DNA of 64,000 nt, from positions 273,078 to 337,077 of the forward strand of contig JAFEMH010002498.1 in the NCBI GenBank assembly GCA_022495995.1. Reading direction: 5' to 3'. The notes beneath the pieces are model-generated. The model searched no databases. It was not told the DNA's origin and saw nothing but the letters and a program-made list of their open reading frames with translations. Position 1 is the first letter of the stretch. Each line of letters opens with the position of its first letter. This document shows, in pieces, positions 43,154-53,703 of this stretch. This DNA is from Adenophora triphylla var. japonica (lineage: Eukaryota; Streptophyta; Magnoliopsida; Asterales; Campanulaceae). A program made the position numbers and the translations under genes.

Positions 43154-43499
43154 AAAAATGTCCCTCGTTTCTCAAAGCAACCATCTATATGATGGGGGTA
43201 AAATTGTAATCATCAAAGAGAGAGAGAGAGATCTCTCTTATTTAATACTAACTCTCTCTCTCTCTCTTATTTAATACTAACTATATATCTCCCTCTCTCT
43301 CTCTCTTATTTAATACTAACTTTCTCTCTCACTTTGATGATTACAATTTTGCCCCCATCATACATATGGTTGCTTTGAGAAACGAGGGACATTTTTGTCC
43401 TAAAAATAATGGGCCACTTGTTAGGATACTCCTATGGTGGGTATCCTAACAAAACCCTATATATATATATTAATATATATTTTTAAATATATATATAAC

Positions 43500-43764
43500 T
43501 GATAACAAATTTCTGGGCAAGCGGATTAAGGAAAAGTAAGAGAGAGAAAAAGTGAAAGAAAATGTTGTGAGTATGAAAAATTAAATAGGAGAGAGAATGA
43601 GTGGGAGGAATAGTTAGGAGAGAGAATGTTGTGAGTGTAAAAGTGAAATAGGAGAGAGAATAAGTGGGGTAAATAGTAAAGATTTCATTCCATTTTGGGA
43701 AGTATCAGTTTGGCTGGGACGAGCCAAAAAGGAAATAAGTATCAATTTTGGTGGGAAAGAGGGA

Positions 43765-43768
<4 letters not shown>
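43500..43768 (+). repeat. Duplicated MITE-like block, copy 2
   Basis: Copy of 40022-40290 with a complete AGAGGGAGTA end, followed by (TA)n and then TGGTGCAAACTG without the Stowaway found in copy 1. Confidence 0.8.
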
Positions 43769-43827
<59 letters not shown>

Positions 43828-43828
<1 letters not shown>

Positions 43829-44383
43829 TGCAAACTGTAATTTTCAAAAGAAGAGAGATGCAAAGAGTAAATATGTGAAAGTTAGATACTCCCTCCGTCC
43901 CAGACCAAGGGTCCTGGGGGGGAATTTCACGCTTCTTAAGAAATTTTTTTAAAAAATGAATAAAAGTTAAATGTGAGATAGAAAATAGTAGTTAATGATT
44001 GATTTTTTTGTAAATATGTTAACTTTATAAGAGTATAATGAATGATTTTTTTGTAATATGGGATTGGGAATAGTAGTTAATGATTGATTTTTTAATAGGA
44101 GAGAGAATGAGTGAGAGGAATAGTAAGTTAATGATTGATTTTTTTGTAAATATGTTAACTTTATAAGGGTATAATGAATGGGTTTTTTTATAAATATATT
44201 AAATTATAAGGGTATAAATATATTCAAAAACTTGCCATTTAAGGAAAGGGACTTTTGGTCTGGGACGGATCAAAAGGAAAAGTAGGACTCTTGGTCTGGG
44301 ACGGAGGGAGTAAAAGTTTTATCTAACTTTCACATATTTATACTTTGCATCCCTCTTCTTTCAAAAATTACAGTTTGCGCCCT
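43828..44383. mobile_element. Palindromic element holding a Stowaway MITE at its centre
   Basis: About 60 bp on each side of the Stowaway at 43889-44310 are inverted copies (GGTGCAAACTGTAATTTT / AAAATTACAGTTTGCGCC; ATATGTGAAAGTTAGAT / ATCTAACTTTCACATAT). The Stowaway thus sits at the tip of an older hairpin, or the pair is part of a larger hAT terminal region. Confidence 0.6.
43889..44310. mobile_element. Stowaway MITE, 422 bp
   Basis: Ends CTCCCTCCGTCCCAGACC and GGTCTGGGACGGAGGGAG, TA flanks. It contains two or three copies of AGTTAATGATTGATTTTTT. Confidence 0.85.
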
Positions 44384-44509
44384 ATATTTTTTTTGCACAC
44401 CCTCACTCTAAATCCTAGATACGCCACTGATTACCCTCACTTATTTTCTTTAATATTTAACTTTTCACTCACAATACCTCCTACACTCATTCTCTCTTCT
44501 ATTATTATA

Positions 44510-44669
44510 CTAGTAAAAGCCCGTGTCCGAGAACACGTGTTATATATTTTTTTAATTAAAAGTGAGGACAAAATGGGAAAGGGACAACTTAGTGAGGGTA
44601 AAATGGGAAAAAAACTTTTGACACTATTCATACAACGGTTCATCCCACTTCCCTCATTTATACTATAGA
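44510..44669 (-). mobile_element. Mini-Helitron, 160 bp (copy C, reverse)
   Basis: Reverse orientation: CTAG after A at the left, hairpin CGTGTCC / GAACACG, and TATAGA before T at the right, the complement of the TCTATAGTATAAAT start of copies A and B. Confidence 0.8.
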
Positions 44670-44919
44670 TTAGTATTTCTTAATCCACATATCGGGGGAG
44701 AGAAAATCTTAAATCGAGACAAAAAAATATTGGTAAAAGTTACTTCCGTTTCGTCACTAATTCAGTTTTCTCACTGGTTTTTTCACCAAAACCAGTTTAT
44801 TTTTCACATGTCCAAATATATCTATTTTTCCTTTGCATGAACCATATAAAAACAAGAAATTGACATCTATTTTAATCATCAAATTATAGAAAATGAAAAA
44901 CAATGGAAACTGCAACTAA

Positions 44920-46431
44920 GGCTCCGTTTGTTTCGCGTAAAACATTTTCCGGAAAATGTTTTCATGTAAAATGATTTCATGTAAAAAGGTTTCCTCGTAA
45001 AATGTTTTCATGTAAAAAGATTTCCATGTAAAATGTTTTCTTGTAAAATATCATGGTCTTGTTTTCAGTTGTTTGGCAAATTTGACGAAAATGTTTTCCG
45101 GAAATGTCACTTTTTTTTTTATTAATTTAAATCAACTTTGGAAACCGCCCCACCCACCCCCTGCCTACCCCACCCCCCTACCCACCTCCCCCTCCCCAAA
45201 TTTTTTTTTTTAATTTTTTAATAAAAAATAAAAAAAAAATTATTTTTTTTTGGGGGGGGGGTGGGTAGGGGGTGTAAAATAAAAAAAATTGGGGGGGTGG
45301 GTGGGCGATTTCCAAAAAAAAAATTTTTTTGGGGGGGTGGGTGGGCGGTTTCAAAAAATATTTTTTTTTTTGGGGTAGGGGGTGGGTAGGGGGTGGGGTA
45401 GGCGGGGGTGGGTGGGGCGGTTTCCAAAAAAATAAAAAAAAAATTGGGGGGGTGGGGTAGGCGGGGGTGGGTGGGCGGTTTAGAAAAAAAAAAAATAAAA
45501 TTTTTTTTTTTTTTTTTGGGGGTAGGGGGTGGGGTAGGCGGGGGTGGGTGGGGCGGTTTCCGAAAAAAAAAAATAAAAAAATTTTTTTTTTTTTTTTTGG
45601 GGGAGTAGGGGGTGGGGTAGGCGGGGGTGGGTGGGGCGGTTTCAAAAAAAAAATTAAAAATTTTTTTTTTGGGGGGGGAGGGTGGGGGTGGGGTGGGGTG
45701 GGTGGGGCGGTTTCCAAAAAAAAACTTTTTTTTTTTTGGGGTGAGTGGGGGTGGGATAGGCGGGGGTGGGTGGGGCGGTTTCCAAAAAAATAAAAAAATA
45801 AAAAAAAAATTTGGGGGGGAGGGTGGGGTGAGGCGGGGTGGGTGGGGCGGTTTCCAAAAAAAAATTAAAAAAATTTTTTTTTTTGGGGTGGGTAGGGGGT
45901 AGGCAGGGGGTGGGTGGGGCGGTTTCCAAAAAAAAAAATTTTTTTTTTTGGGGAGGAGGGTGGGGGGTGGAGTAGGCGGGGTGGGTGGGGCGGTTTCCAA
46001 AAGAAAAATATTTTTTTGTGGGTGGGGGGTGGGGGGTGGGGTAGGCAGGGGGTGGGTGGGGCGGTTTCCAAAAAAAAAAATTTTTTTTTGGGGGGGGGGG
46101 TGGGGTGGGGTGGGTGGGGGCAGTTAAATTTTTTTTTTAATTATTATTATTATTATGTTGTACCGAGCGTAATATATGAGTTGTACATTAAGGCCAAGAA
46201 CAAGAGTTGTAAAATGATTTACGAATTTGAAATTGGTAAATCATTTTACAAAGAAAACCTCCTTTTTTTAAGTCCTTGTAAAATGTTTTACATTTGACTT
46301 TCTTTTACAAGTGGTTACCAAACACTCGAAAGTAGGTAAAACATTTTTCGAAAAACATTTTACTTGAAACAAACACCCGAAAACAAGGAAAATATTTTCC
46401 GAAAAATGTTTTACATGAAACAAACGGAGCC
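44920..46431. mobile_element. Harbinger-like element with an inverted C-rich/G-rich array, 1512 bp
   Basis: Ends GGCTCCGTTTGTTTC and GAAACAAACGGAGCC are perfect inverses, flanked by TAA on both sides (44917-44919, 46432-46434). Sub-terminal zones contain many ATGTAAAA / TTTTACAT words. The centre (45140-46125) is a tandem array described separately. No transposase. Confidence 0.8.
45140..46125 (+). repeat. Tandem GGGGTGGGTGGGGCGG / A-T tract array
   Basis: About a dozen units of roughly 60-85 bp: a G-rich part (GGGTGGGGTAGGCGGGGG, TGGGTGGGGCGGTTTCC) followed by A runs and T runs. The first unit (45146-45200) is C-rich, inverted relative to the rest. Long Pro-rich reading frames on the minus strand are artefacts. 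Confidence 0.9.
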
Positions 46432-46521
46432 TAAAATCCATCTAAAAATCAAACATAAATACTGCATAACAATCAAATAAACATTTGAAAAGTCCAAACA
46501 TCAAACTAGCCTAAAGATTAA

Positions 46522-47234
46522 CTAGAAGAGATAGGAAGTAGAGTAAATTGAAGACTGAACAAAGATGATCACTAAATTAAACACTCCACAAACAAATAAA
46601 ACCGCAACATTCTTGTAGCCCAACGCCGCCGAGCCACCACCGCTTGTACCACCACGGCCACCGCCACCACTAGGCGGAGCATCATTATCTTGCAACGACA
46701 TAACCTTAATGATAATACGTTGCCCTTTTCCACAATGTCCGGCTGCACCACTAATGAAATAAAAATACCCCGGGTGGTCAAGATTATAGAGTGTATTGCC
46801 GGTGTTAGAAAAATAAACCGGGTGCGTAGCATTGCAATACTTGTAGTCTTTCTCCGATACCTCCATCACGGAATCCTTCTTATACTTGAAACCTAAGAAA
46901 ATAGTCACATAAATTTTTAAAAATTTTAGCATATGATACCAAAAATGACAATGTACAAGAAAAATAAGGAAAATACGTATCTTATCGCCAAGTAAAGGGA
47001 CATAGATATGTTTAAAGTGTGATTATAACGACTGACTAACTTACGAACGGTGTCGCCAACTTTGAAACGCTTTTCGGATGCCCAATCGTTGTAGGTTTTG
47101 GTGTCGTTGGGAGGGGGTACGATCCAACCTTTGTTGTCACCGACTTGGTATTCGAAGGAGATGACATGGGAAATCAGTTGAAGGGAAGAAAATAAGGTTA
47201 GGAGAAGAACAATGTTGGAGTGGGAAGAAGACAT
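46522..47234 (-). CDS. Early nodulin-like protein (phytocyanin family)
   Basis: Exons 47234-47045 and 46892-46522, joined by a 152-bp GT-AG intron inside an Arg codon, give 186 aa. Residues 1 to about 26 form a signal peptide (IVLLLTLFSSLQLISHVIS), followed by the phytocyanin start FEYQVGDNKGW. The domain continues with YNDWASEKRFKVGDTVRFKY, where the next usual copper His is replaced (KDSVMEV), then YCNATHPVYFSNTG with an N-glycosylation site, and FYFISGAAGHCGKGQ with the second disulfide Cys. Loss of copper ligands marks early nodulin-like proteins, which do not carry electrons. A Gly-rich linker and a hydrophobic C terminus (VAVLFVCGVFNLVIIF) suggest GPI anchoring to the plasma membrane, although ten polar residues follow the hydrophobic part. 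Such proteins act at the cell surface, for example in reproduction and transport; this one's role is unknown. Confidence 0.92.
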
Positions 47235-47269
47235 GTTTGTTTGTTTAAGGTTCGGAGTACTTGAGGTTT

Positions 47270-47280
47270 GATTATAAGGG
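47270..47280 (-). promoter_or_regulatory. Probable TATA box of the phytocyanin gene
   Basis: CTTATAATC on the minus strand, about 40 bp upstream of the ATG; weak match and close to the start codon. Confidence 0.35.
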
Positions 47281-48199
47281 AACTTTGGGTGGCAGTTATA
47301 AGAGTTGGTTATTTGGGGGAACTTGGGAGTGGGGATAGTGGGAGGTAATGTGAGGGTTGGTTTGACCTGGTCAAATTAGTTAATTGATTATTTGGTTCGA
47401 TCTTGATTATGAAAAAAATAAACAAGATTCTGGACTGTATCGATCATTTATATATATAATACTAGTACTCTCTGACCCGTGCCAATGGCACGGGACAGTA
47501 TGCGTGGGTGATCAAGTGAAGAAAATTAAAAGATAAACACCATTATAAGTATCCAATGTTTCAAAATTTCTAATATCTCAAAATTCATGAAAATAGAATA
47601 GCAAATAATCACAAACTATAAATTGATATTGCCTAAGTTTATTCTTAACTCTTGCATCAAATTGAAAATATATGAAAATTCAAATGTTAGATTGAAGTAT
47701 TAAACTGAAAATGTGAAAGAATCTAAATGTGCACAAATAATAACAAATATAGTAGCAAACAATCACAAACTACAAACATATATTGCCTAAGTTAATTTTT
47801 AACTCTTGCATTAACTTGAAAGTAAATGAAAATTCAAATGTTAGATTGAAGTATCAAACTAAAAATGTAAAAGAATCTAAAAGTGCACAAATAACAACAA
47901 ATGTTCAAATTTATGGTGTTTATCATAAGGGATGAAAATTGGTTCACCGTTTTTGAAGTTGCAAAAATGAATTTCTCCATAAACCGTTCTCACATCACTC
48001 TCCAATTTCATATACATATCAATCTTGGACTTTAACATAACTCAATTATGATTGAAACATAATTGAGCCAGAAACATAGTACTATAAGCAATCACAAAAT
48101 TATATCAAAAGCCCCTATCCTCACCATTCCCTTTTCACGATACTTTCTCCACTTCATTCCTGTTACAAAATAACAAAATCATGCAAGTAAAGAATCATC

Positions 48200-48290
48200 T
48201 CATATATCTTCATACGTCAACTGTGGTGGAGTCATTTGTGAATCAGTTGGAGCTTCAGTATCTTGCAAATCTTCTATCGAACGCGAAAAA
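48200..48290 (-). pseudogene. Possible captured exon inside Helitron H1
   Basis: After an AG acceptor the minus strand reads FSRSIEDLQDTEAPTDSQ and MTPPQLTYEDI and stop, in the same orientation as the Helitron. Protein-like, but I do not recognise the source gene. Confidence 0.25.
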
Positions 48291-49137
48291 ACCTATTTAA
48301 AATTAAACATGCATTAGATCAATATATACACATATATATATAGTTATATATAAATGTGTCATTTTATCGATATTAGGTCCTGCCATTTAGTTAGTTAATT
48401 ATCCATCCCATTATAAATCTCTTAACTTTATTTTTTTAGTTAATTTAATTAAAATTTAACAAAAAAGTTACTAAAATTCATTTATTCATAAAATTTTAAA
48501 TATTATTATTAATACAACAATATATTAAATTTTATAAAAATTATTTAATATGAAACAACTGAAGTATACTGGTATCACGAAAAATAGAGAGAGATTGTGA
48601 TTGATAAATTCAGGGATAATTTTAGAAATCGGTTAATGAGAGTCGTTGGATTAAAGCATTGATAATTAATCTTACGGTTAGAATTGAAGAAGAAAATAAA
48701 TTATCAAATGACAACCCTTGGATCATAGTGGTTATGGATCGATATCAACCGTTCTTTGTGTAAAGTCAATAGGCGGTTATGAACTGAGGTGAGAGAGAAA
48801 ATGAGATAGAAAATAGTAAGATGATAGTCGTTATGAGTATTACAAATGAGTCTCATTAATAAATAAATATTATATACTTTCGTTCATAGAAAATGTGACT
48901 TATCAATAAGACGCTCTAGATGACAAAGTGTGTAAGATTATTCGGAATAGAAGTAGAGGGAGTATTGCGTTAAATTAAGTGCATTTTGGCTGACGAAAGT
49001 TAGTCATGAAACTAACTCTGGGTAATATATCATGTGAAATAATCAAATTGTCCCTTAAAAAAAGATGTCCATGATATATGACTTGAAAATATAACATCAT
49101 ATTTTTTTTTAATTGCAATAGATTATAAAAACAAATA

Positions 49138-49391
49138 CTCCATCCGTCTCGAAAAATTAGATAACTTTGACTTTAATAGTCAACTCAATCGAATTTTGAC
49201 TGTACTTTATGAAAATTTAGATATTTTTATGCAATTATAAAAATTGTTGTTGTTTTACCGTTAAAAATACTATTAATAACAATTTTTAAAATTTCATAGA
49301 AATATCTATATTTTTCTATTAAATTATTCATATTTTTTTTATAAAAATATGTCAAAATTTGATTGAGTTGATTATGCGAAATAAAGAGAGC
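49138..49391. mobile_element. Eroded Stowaway-type MITE
   Basis: Left end CTCCATCCGTCTCG after TA; right end GAAATAAAGAGAG is a weak inverse. Inner parts TTGACTTTAATAGTCAACTC and TTGATTGAGTTGATTATG also pair loosely. Confidence 0.4.
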
Positions 49392-49603
49392 AATCGGATC
49401 TACACACTTTTATTTTTAAAAAGTATATTACAAAAATAACCAAAATTTATGTCAGTTAAATTGTAAATTGAGAGAAAGTTAGACAGTCGGTACACACAAC
49501 CATATCACTTGCTTGTTTTCTTTCCATTTAAATTTGAATTGAAAATTTTGGTACATGCCAATTTCCAAATAATAGTTATGTATACTATTAATACATTATT
49601 ATA

Positions 49604-49829
49604 CTCCTGTATCGTCCCACGTAAATGAAAAAATTTAGTCAAATTGATGTAACTTTGATCAATAATTTAAATAAAAAATAGTGATTCTTTTAAAAAAAAA
49701 TTTTTATTATAACACAATTAATAATATTTTCAATAATGATTTTTAGATTTTTATAAGAATTATTATTTTCTATTTAAATTAATAGTTATAATTATTGCAA
49801 TTTGACTAAAAGTCTCGTGATGGAGGGAG
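49604..49829. mobile_element. Stowaway-like MITE, 226 bp
   Basis: Ends CTCCTGTATCGTCCCACG and CTCGTGATGGAGGGAG with TA flanks; inner parts pair through TTTAGTCAAATTG / CAATTTGACTAAA. Confidence 0.7.
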
Positions 49830-50011
49830 TATGTATTGAAATAGAAACCATCAATCTACAGCCAATTTATAGCCGTATGATCAAACAAATTGAAAAGAAA
49901 TTCAACGATTGAAAATAAAAAAAGTTAGAACTGATGTTAGAGGTGAGAATCAATCTTGACCGCTCTTTATCTTTTCTGAAACACAATCCTAGTCACTCTT
50001 TATCTTTAAAT

Positions 50012-50018
50012 ATATATA

Positions 50019-50114
<96 letters not shown>

Positions 50115-50440
50115 TATATATAATATATTATATATATAATATAACATAACATAACATAACATAACATAACATAACATAACATAATATAATATAATATAAT
50201 ATAATATAATATACTATACTATATGTAATATAATATAATATAATATATATATATATAAATATATAATATAATATATAAATTATATATATAAATATATATA
50301 ATATGTATATAAATATATAAAATACATAAAATATATATATAAATATATATATATAATATAATATATATAATATATAATATAATATATATAAATATATAAA
50401 TATATATAAAAATTAATAATATATATAATATATAGTATAT

Positions 50441-50474
<34 letters not shown>

Positions 50475-50475
50475 A
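50012..50475 (+). repeat. AT-rich satellite with (ATAAC)n core
   Basis: (TA)n blocks mixed with ATAATAT, and a clean pentamer run (ATAAC, about ten units at 50139-50190) that grades into ATAAT units. Apparent frames are artefacts. Confidence 0.9.
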
Positions 50476-50644
50476 ATATTGTATATTGGGTTAGGGGAAG
50501 AGAGGAGAGAGTTAATATCTGGTGCATTAAGTGGGAAGTTTTTTTTTTTCCAGATTTAATCCTAGCCGTTCTTTGTCTTTTGTGAAATTGAATCTGAGCC
50601 ACTCTTTGTGTGGCGGTTATTCTTGAGTTGTATTGTAATATAGA

Positions 50645-52546
50645 CTAGTACCGACCCCCCGTGCGGATCGCACGGGTCAGTACCCCCAATCTATCTTTAT
50701 TATTTTTCTCATCACCTTCAACCTACTCTATTATTCACTATCGAGTACCCGCCACCTTCTATGTAAAACCATCAAAACTAACCTGGAAACAAAGATACAA
50801 ATTATGTCGAAAAAGTGATTAAAAGAAAAGCGAAAACTGAGGATCAACCTATTTGTGGCATTGAAAAGTTTTGAATGGTATAGCTTCAACATTTTATGAT
50901 AGAAAACATTAAGTACATCTTATAAAAAAAATATTAAAATATTATACAAATAAAGCATCTTCATTCTGTACTATCCATATCCACATCCACCCTCACCCCA
51001 CCCCATCAACCGCCACCCCCACCACCACACACACACAAAGAAAAATAAAAATAAAAAGGAGGCAAAAGCAAATCTGAAACTATTGGGATTTGGGTGATCG
51101 ATAAAAAATAGAAAATTTTAAGCACTCTATATGAGTCACCCTTTATGAAGCATCTTCTACATAATAAAAATATATTATATGCGCCCCTCACACCCCATGA
51201 ACTCCCACCCACCCACCAGCTCTCTCTCTCTAACGGGCTCATAAGCGCACACGCACACACACACACACACAAAATAAGTAAATCCATTGTCAACCCCCCG
51301 CACACAATGTGCCTCTGATCAAGCTATGGCCAAAACGCTTTAGGAGAGTCCAAGAGAGAGTTGGTTATGTTCCAAAATAGGAAGTTACTAAGTCGGGTCT
51401 TCCCCGAGCTTAGAACCATAATATCAGATCAGGAATAAACCCCATATACATACGCTCTCAAATTTCGAGTTTCAGAAGTGGACAACTCAAAAAAGAATAT
51501 AGTCTGTAATAAGATGATGGAGAAATTTTTAATCAGCATACAATGTCATTTACCTATCATTAGAAATAGTTCCTCTACTCATGTATGAAGTCTTTTCTTA
51601 AGCTACTTGTATATCTGCCAAAGATCATAAAAATGGCAAAGAATAAAGAATCTTGAGCAAAACAAATGAGCCTCTAGATAAACACATAATTTCATTTCAA
51701 CAAATCAACTATAGGGTAATGAATTGTTCCTAAATGACCTCTCTCTTTTACTGTTTTACCTAAGTAATTAATTTGCAGTAAATAACAACGAAATAATTTG
51801 GCCATGAAAAATGTTTTTTTCTAAAGAACGTTAGATGAAAATGACATATGAAAATGTCATCGAAAACTTGTGAAACGGTTAAAACAATGATGCATGTGCA
51901 AGTACTATTAAAACCACGATTTCAAATTAATAGCCTTTACATTTTTAGTTATCCAATATTTTCAATAAATTGACAAAATTATCCTTTTTAAGGAGTTTAT
52001 GATATATCTTAGGGAGATATTATAGTCACTACAAAATAATAATCTAATATAATAATGAATTATTTTTCTAGAGTAAAGAAAATCATTTTCTTTTTTAATA
52101 AAACTAAATTATTGTATTTGAATTTTTTTTAGGTTTTTATTTTTCATAAAAAAAAATAATACAATTATTTGTGATCCACTGCCTCCCTTCATTATAAATT
52201 TTCTATAAGAAGGAAGAAATCAGAACATATTGACGTCATATTTATATTATAAATTTTTCAGAATAAGTTTTAATATATTTAATCTACTCTAATAAAAAAA
52301 TATTTGTTAGTAAATTCACATTTAGCTTAATACTTAAAATTAATAATTATTTTTACACTGTCAATATAGTAAAATTCAATTTTGTTAATAAAAATTATTA
52401 ATTATTTACATCAGTTAGTAACCGGTGTAGGAGAGTTTTTTTTATTTTTTTCAACTTTAAATCTAGGCCGCTCTTTATCTTTTGTGAGATCAAATCTGAG
52501 CCACTCTTTATGTGGCGGTTAGATTTGACCTCTATTGTATTATAGA
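50645..52546 (-). mobile_element. Helitron H2 (reverse), 1.9 kb, abutting H1
   Basis: CTAG at 50645 follows directly after the last base of H1. Hairpin CCCGTGC / GCACGGG near the left end. The right end read in reverse is TCTATAATACAATAG, followed by CCGCCACATAAAGAGTGGC. Flanks are A (50644) and T (52547), as needed for insertion into AT. Inside: CA repeats at 51250-51270 and a C-rich stretch at 51180-51230. No helicase. Confidence 0.8.
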
Positions 52547-52832
52547 TACTTATTTATAATTTTAAAATCACTAATTATCTAATGCCCTAACGCTAGGTCG
52601 TTCGTTCGTTCGAAGAAGAAAAAAGAGGCTAAGTCGCTAATTGAGTAAGTCAATAATCATTCAAAACTTTACTTTTTTTTTTATGTTATGGTTAATTTTG
52701 AAAGTGAACGATTAATTAATATTTAATATTTTATGTTATTGTTTTTTTTTTTATTTCTAATCACCTAATATCAATACTATCGAGAGTTGGGGTAATGTTG
52801 ACCTAGTATTGAAAGGATATATATGCATGTAA

Positions 52833-53025
52833 TCTATGGTATAAATTAAGGGTGTCCACATCACCCAAAAGGAACAGTTCTATGAACAGTTCTGTTTGGC
52901 GAAATTTTCATTTTGCCCTTACTATTTTATTCCTTTCTCATTTTGTCCTTAAAAATTTTTTTTTTTTTAAATTAAAAAAAAAAAAACAACAACAACACCG
53001 TGGCCTTGGACACGGGCATATCTAG
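52833..53025 (+). mobile_element. Mini-Helitron, 193 bp (copy D)
   Basis: TCTATGGTATAAATTAAG start after A, hairpin GTGGCC-ttg-GACAC and CTAG end before T. Same family as copies A-C; carries a longer poly-A stretch and an (AAC)4 run. Confidence 0.75.
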
Positions 53026-53037
53026 TCCATAATATAA

Positions 53038-53690
53038 GACTACCCACAATGGTTTCATTTCACTCCCCCATTTCATCTAACACTTTTTACACTTTTTCTC
53101 ATTCATCTAATATTTCATTTACCCATTTCATTTACCTCCACTCCAATGGCTAACTTAAATTAAATTTCAACTCCCTTCAACTCATCATTCTATACCCCAC
53201 TACTTTTATTTTATTTTATTTATATTTTTTTTTTGTCCAAATCAAATGAAACTTATATCAATTTGTAGGGAAAAAAATGATGAATTTTGGTGAAAAAAAA
53301 TTTAAAAAAAATTAATTTACTTGGTGATAATTTAGCTCAAATTGAAAACTAAGTGTTTTTTTTTTGTGTGTCCAAATCAAATGAAACTTATATTAATTTG
53401 TAGGAAAAAAAATGATGAATTTTGGTGAATTTTTCTTTTTATTTTTAAATCATTTATTATGAGATAATTGAGTTTAAATAATTGGGTGAAAAGTTATAAA
53501 GTCAAGACCAATAAGATCTTGACACGTGACAACTTAAATTTTTTTTTTGGCAAAAGCAGTGTTTCAATCGGGATGAAACATTTTATCCCGTCAATTCATC
53601 CAACATTGTTTCAATCAACCATTGGACTACCTCCAGGCTGAATGAAACCATTTCATCCCTTGTTTCATACCACCATTATTGTAGGTAGTC
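53038..53690. mobile_element. Tourist-like MITE 1, 653 bp
   Basis: Ends GACTACCCACAATGG and CCATTATTGTAGGTAGTC with TAA on both sides. Contains two units of a 136-bp-class repeat beginning CCAAATCAAATGAAACTT. Confidence 0.8.
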
Positions 53691-53703
53691 TAATATAATA
53701 TAA

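Larger units (their letters stand above)
41466..43457. mobile_element. Foldback element with long arms, split by an LTR element
   Basis: The left end reads GGGTTTTGTTAGGATACCC and the right end is its inverse. The arms continue through AACAAGTGGCCCATTATTTT and GGACAAAAATGTCCC and, beyond the inserted LTR element, through CTCGTTTCTCAAAGCAACC, GATGGGGG and TTGTAATCATCAAAG, giving arms of about 150 bp. The centre (43220-43330) holds CTCTCTCT runs alternating with TTATTTAATACTAACT. Without the insertion the element is about 365 bp. The flanks are TA repeats, so a target duplication cannot be read. Confidence 0.8.
39693..44429. mobile_element. hAT-type element enlarged by nested insertions, 4.7 kb
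   Basis: The left end CAGGCACGAATTCAG and the right end read inward CAGTGGCGTATCTAG are hAT-like, and the flanks ATTACTCT (39685-39692) and ATTACCCT (44430-44437) match at 7 of 8 bases. The inside contains no transposase, only AT repeats, a duplicated block, three Stowaways, a foldback element and an LTR element. If the ends belong together, the ancestral hAT was short and was inflated by later insertions. Confidence 0.45.
47462..50644 (-). mobile_element. Helitron H1 (reverse), 3.18 kb
   Basis: Left end CTAG after A with the hairpin CCCGTGCC / GGCACGGG 14 bp inside, the 3' end of a Helitron in reverse. Right end, read in reverse, is TCTATATTACAATAC followed by CCGCCACACAAAGAGTGGC, matching the 5' end of H2. 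No helicase is seen. The inside is AT-rich and holds two MITEs and a long AT satellite. Confidence 0.75.

Noticed and set aside
45178..46071. Pro-rich or Gly-rich long frames resembling cell-wall proteins
   Set aside because: They are readings of the G-rich tandem array in a Harbinger-like element; homopolymers and mixed frames show no signal peptide or conserved motif.
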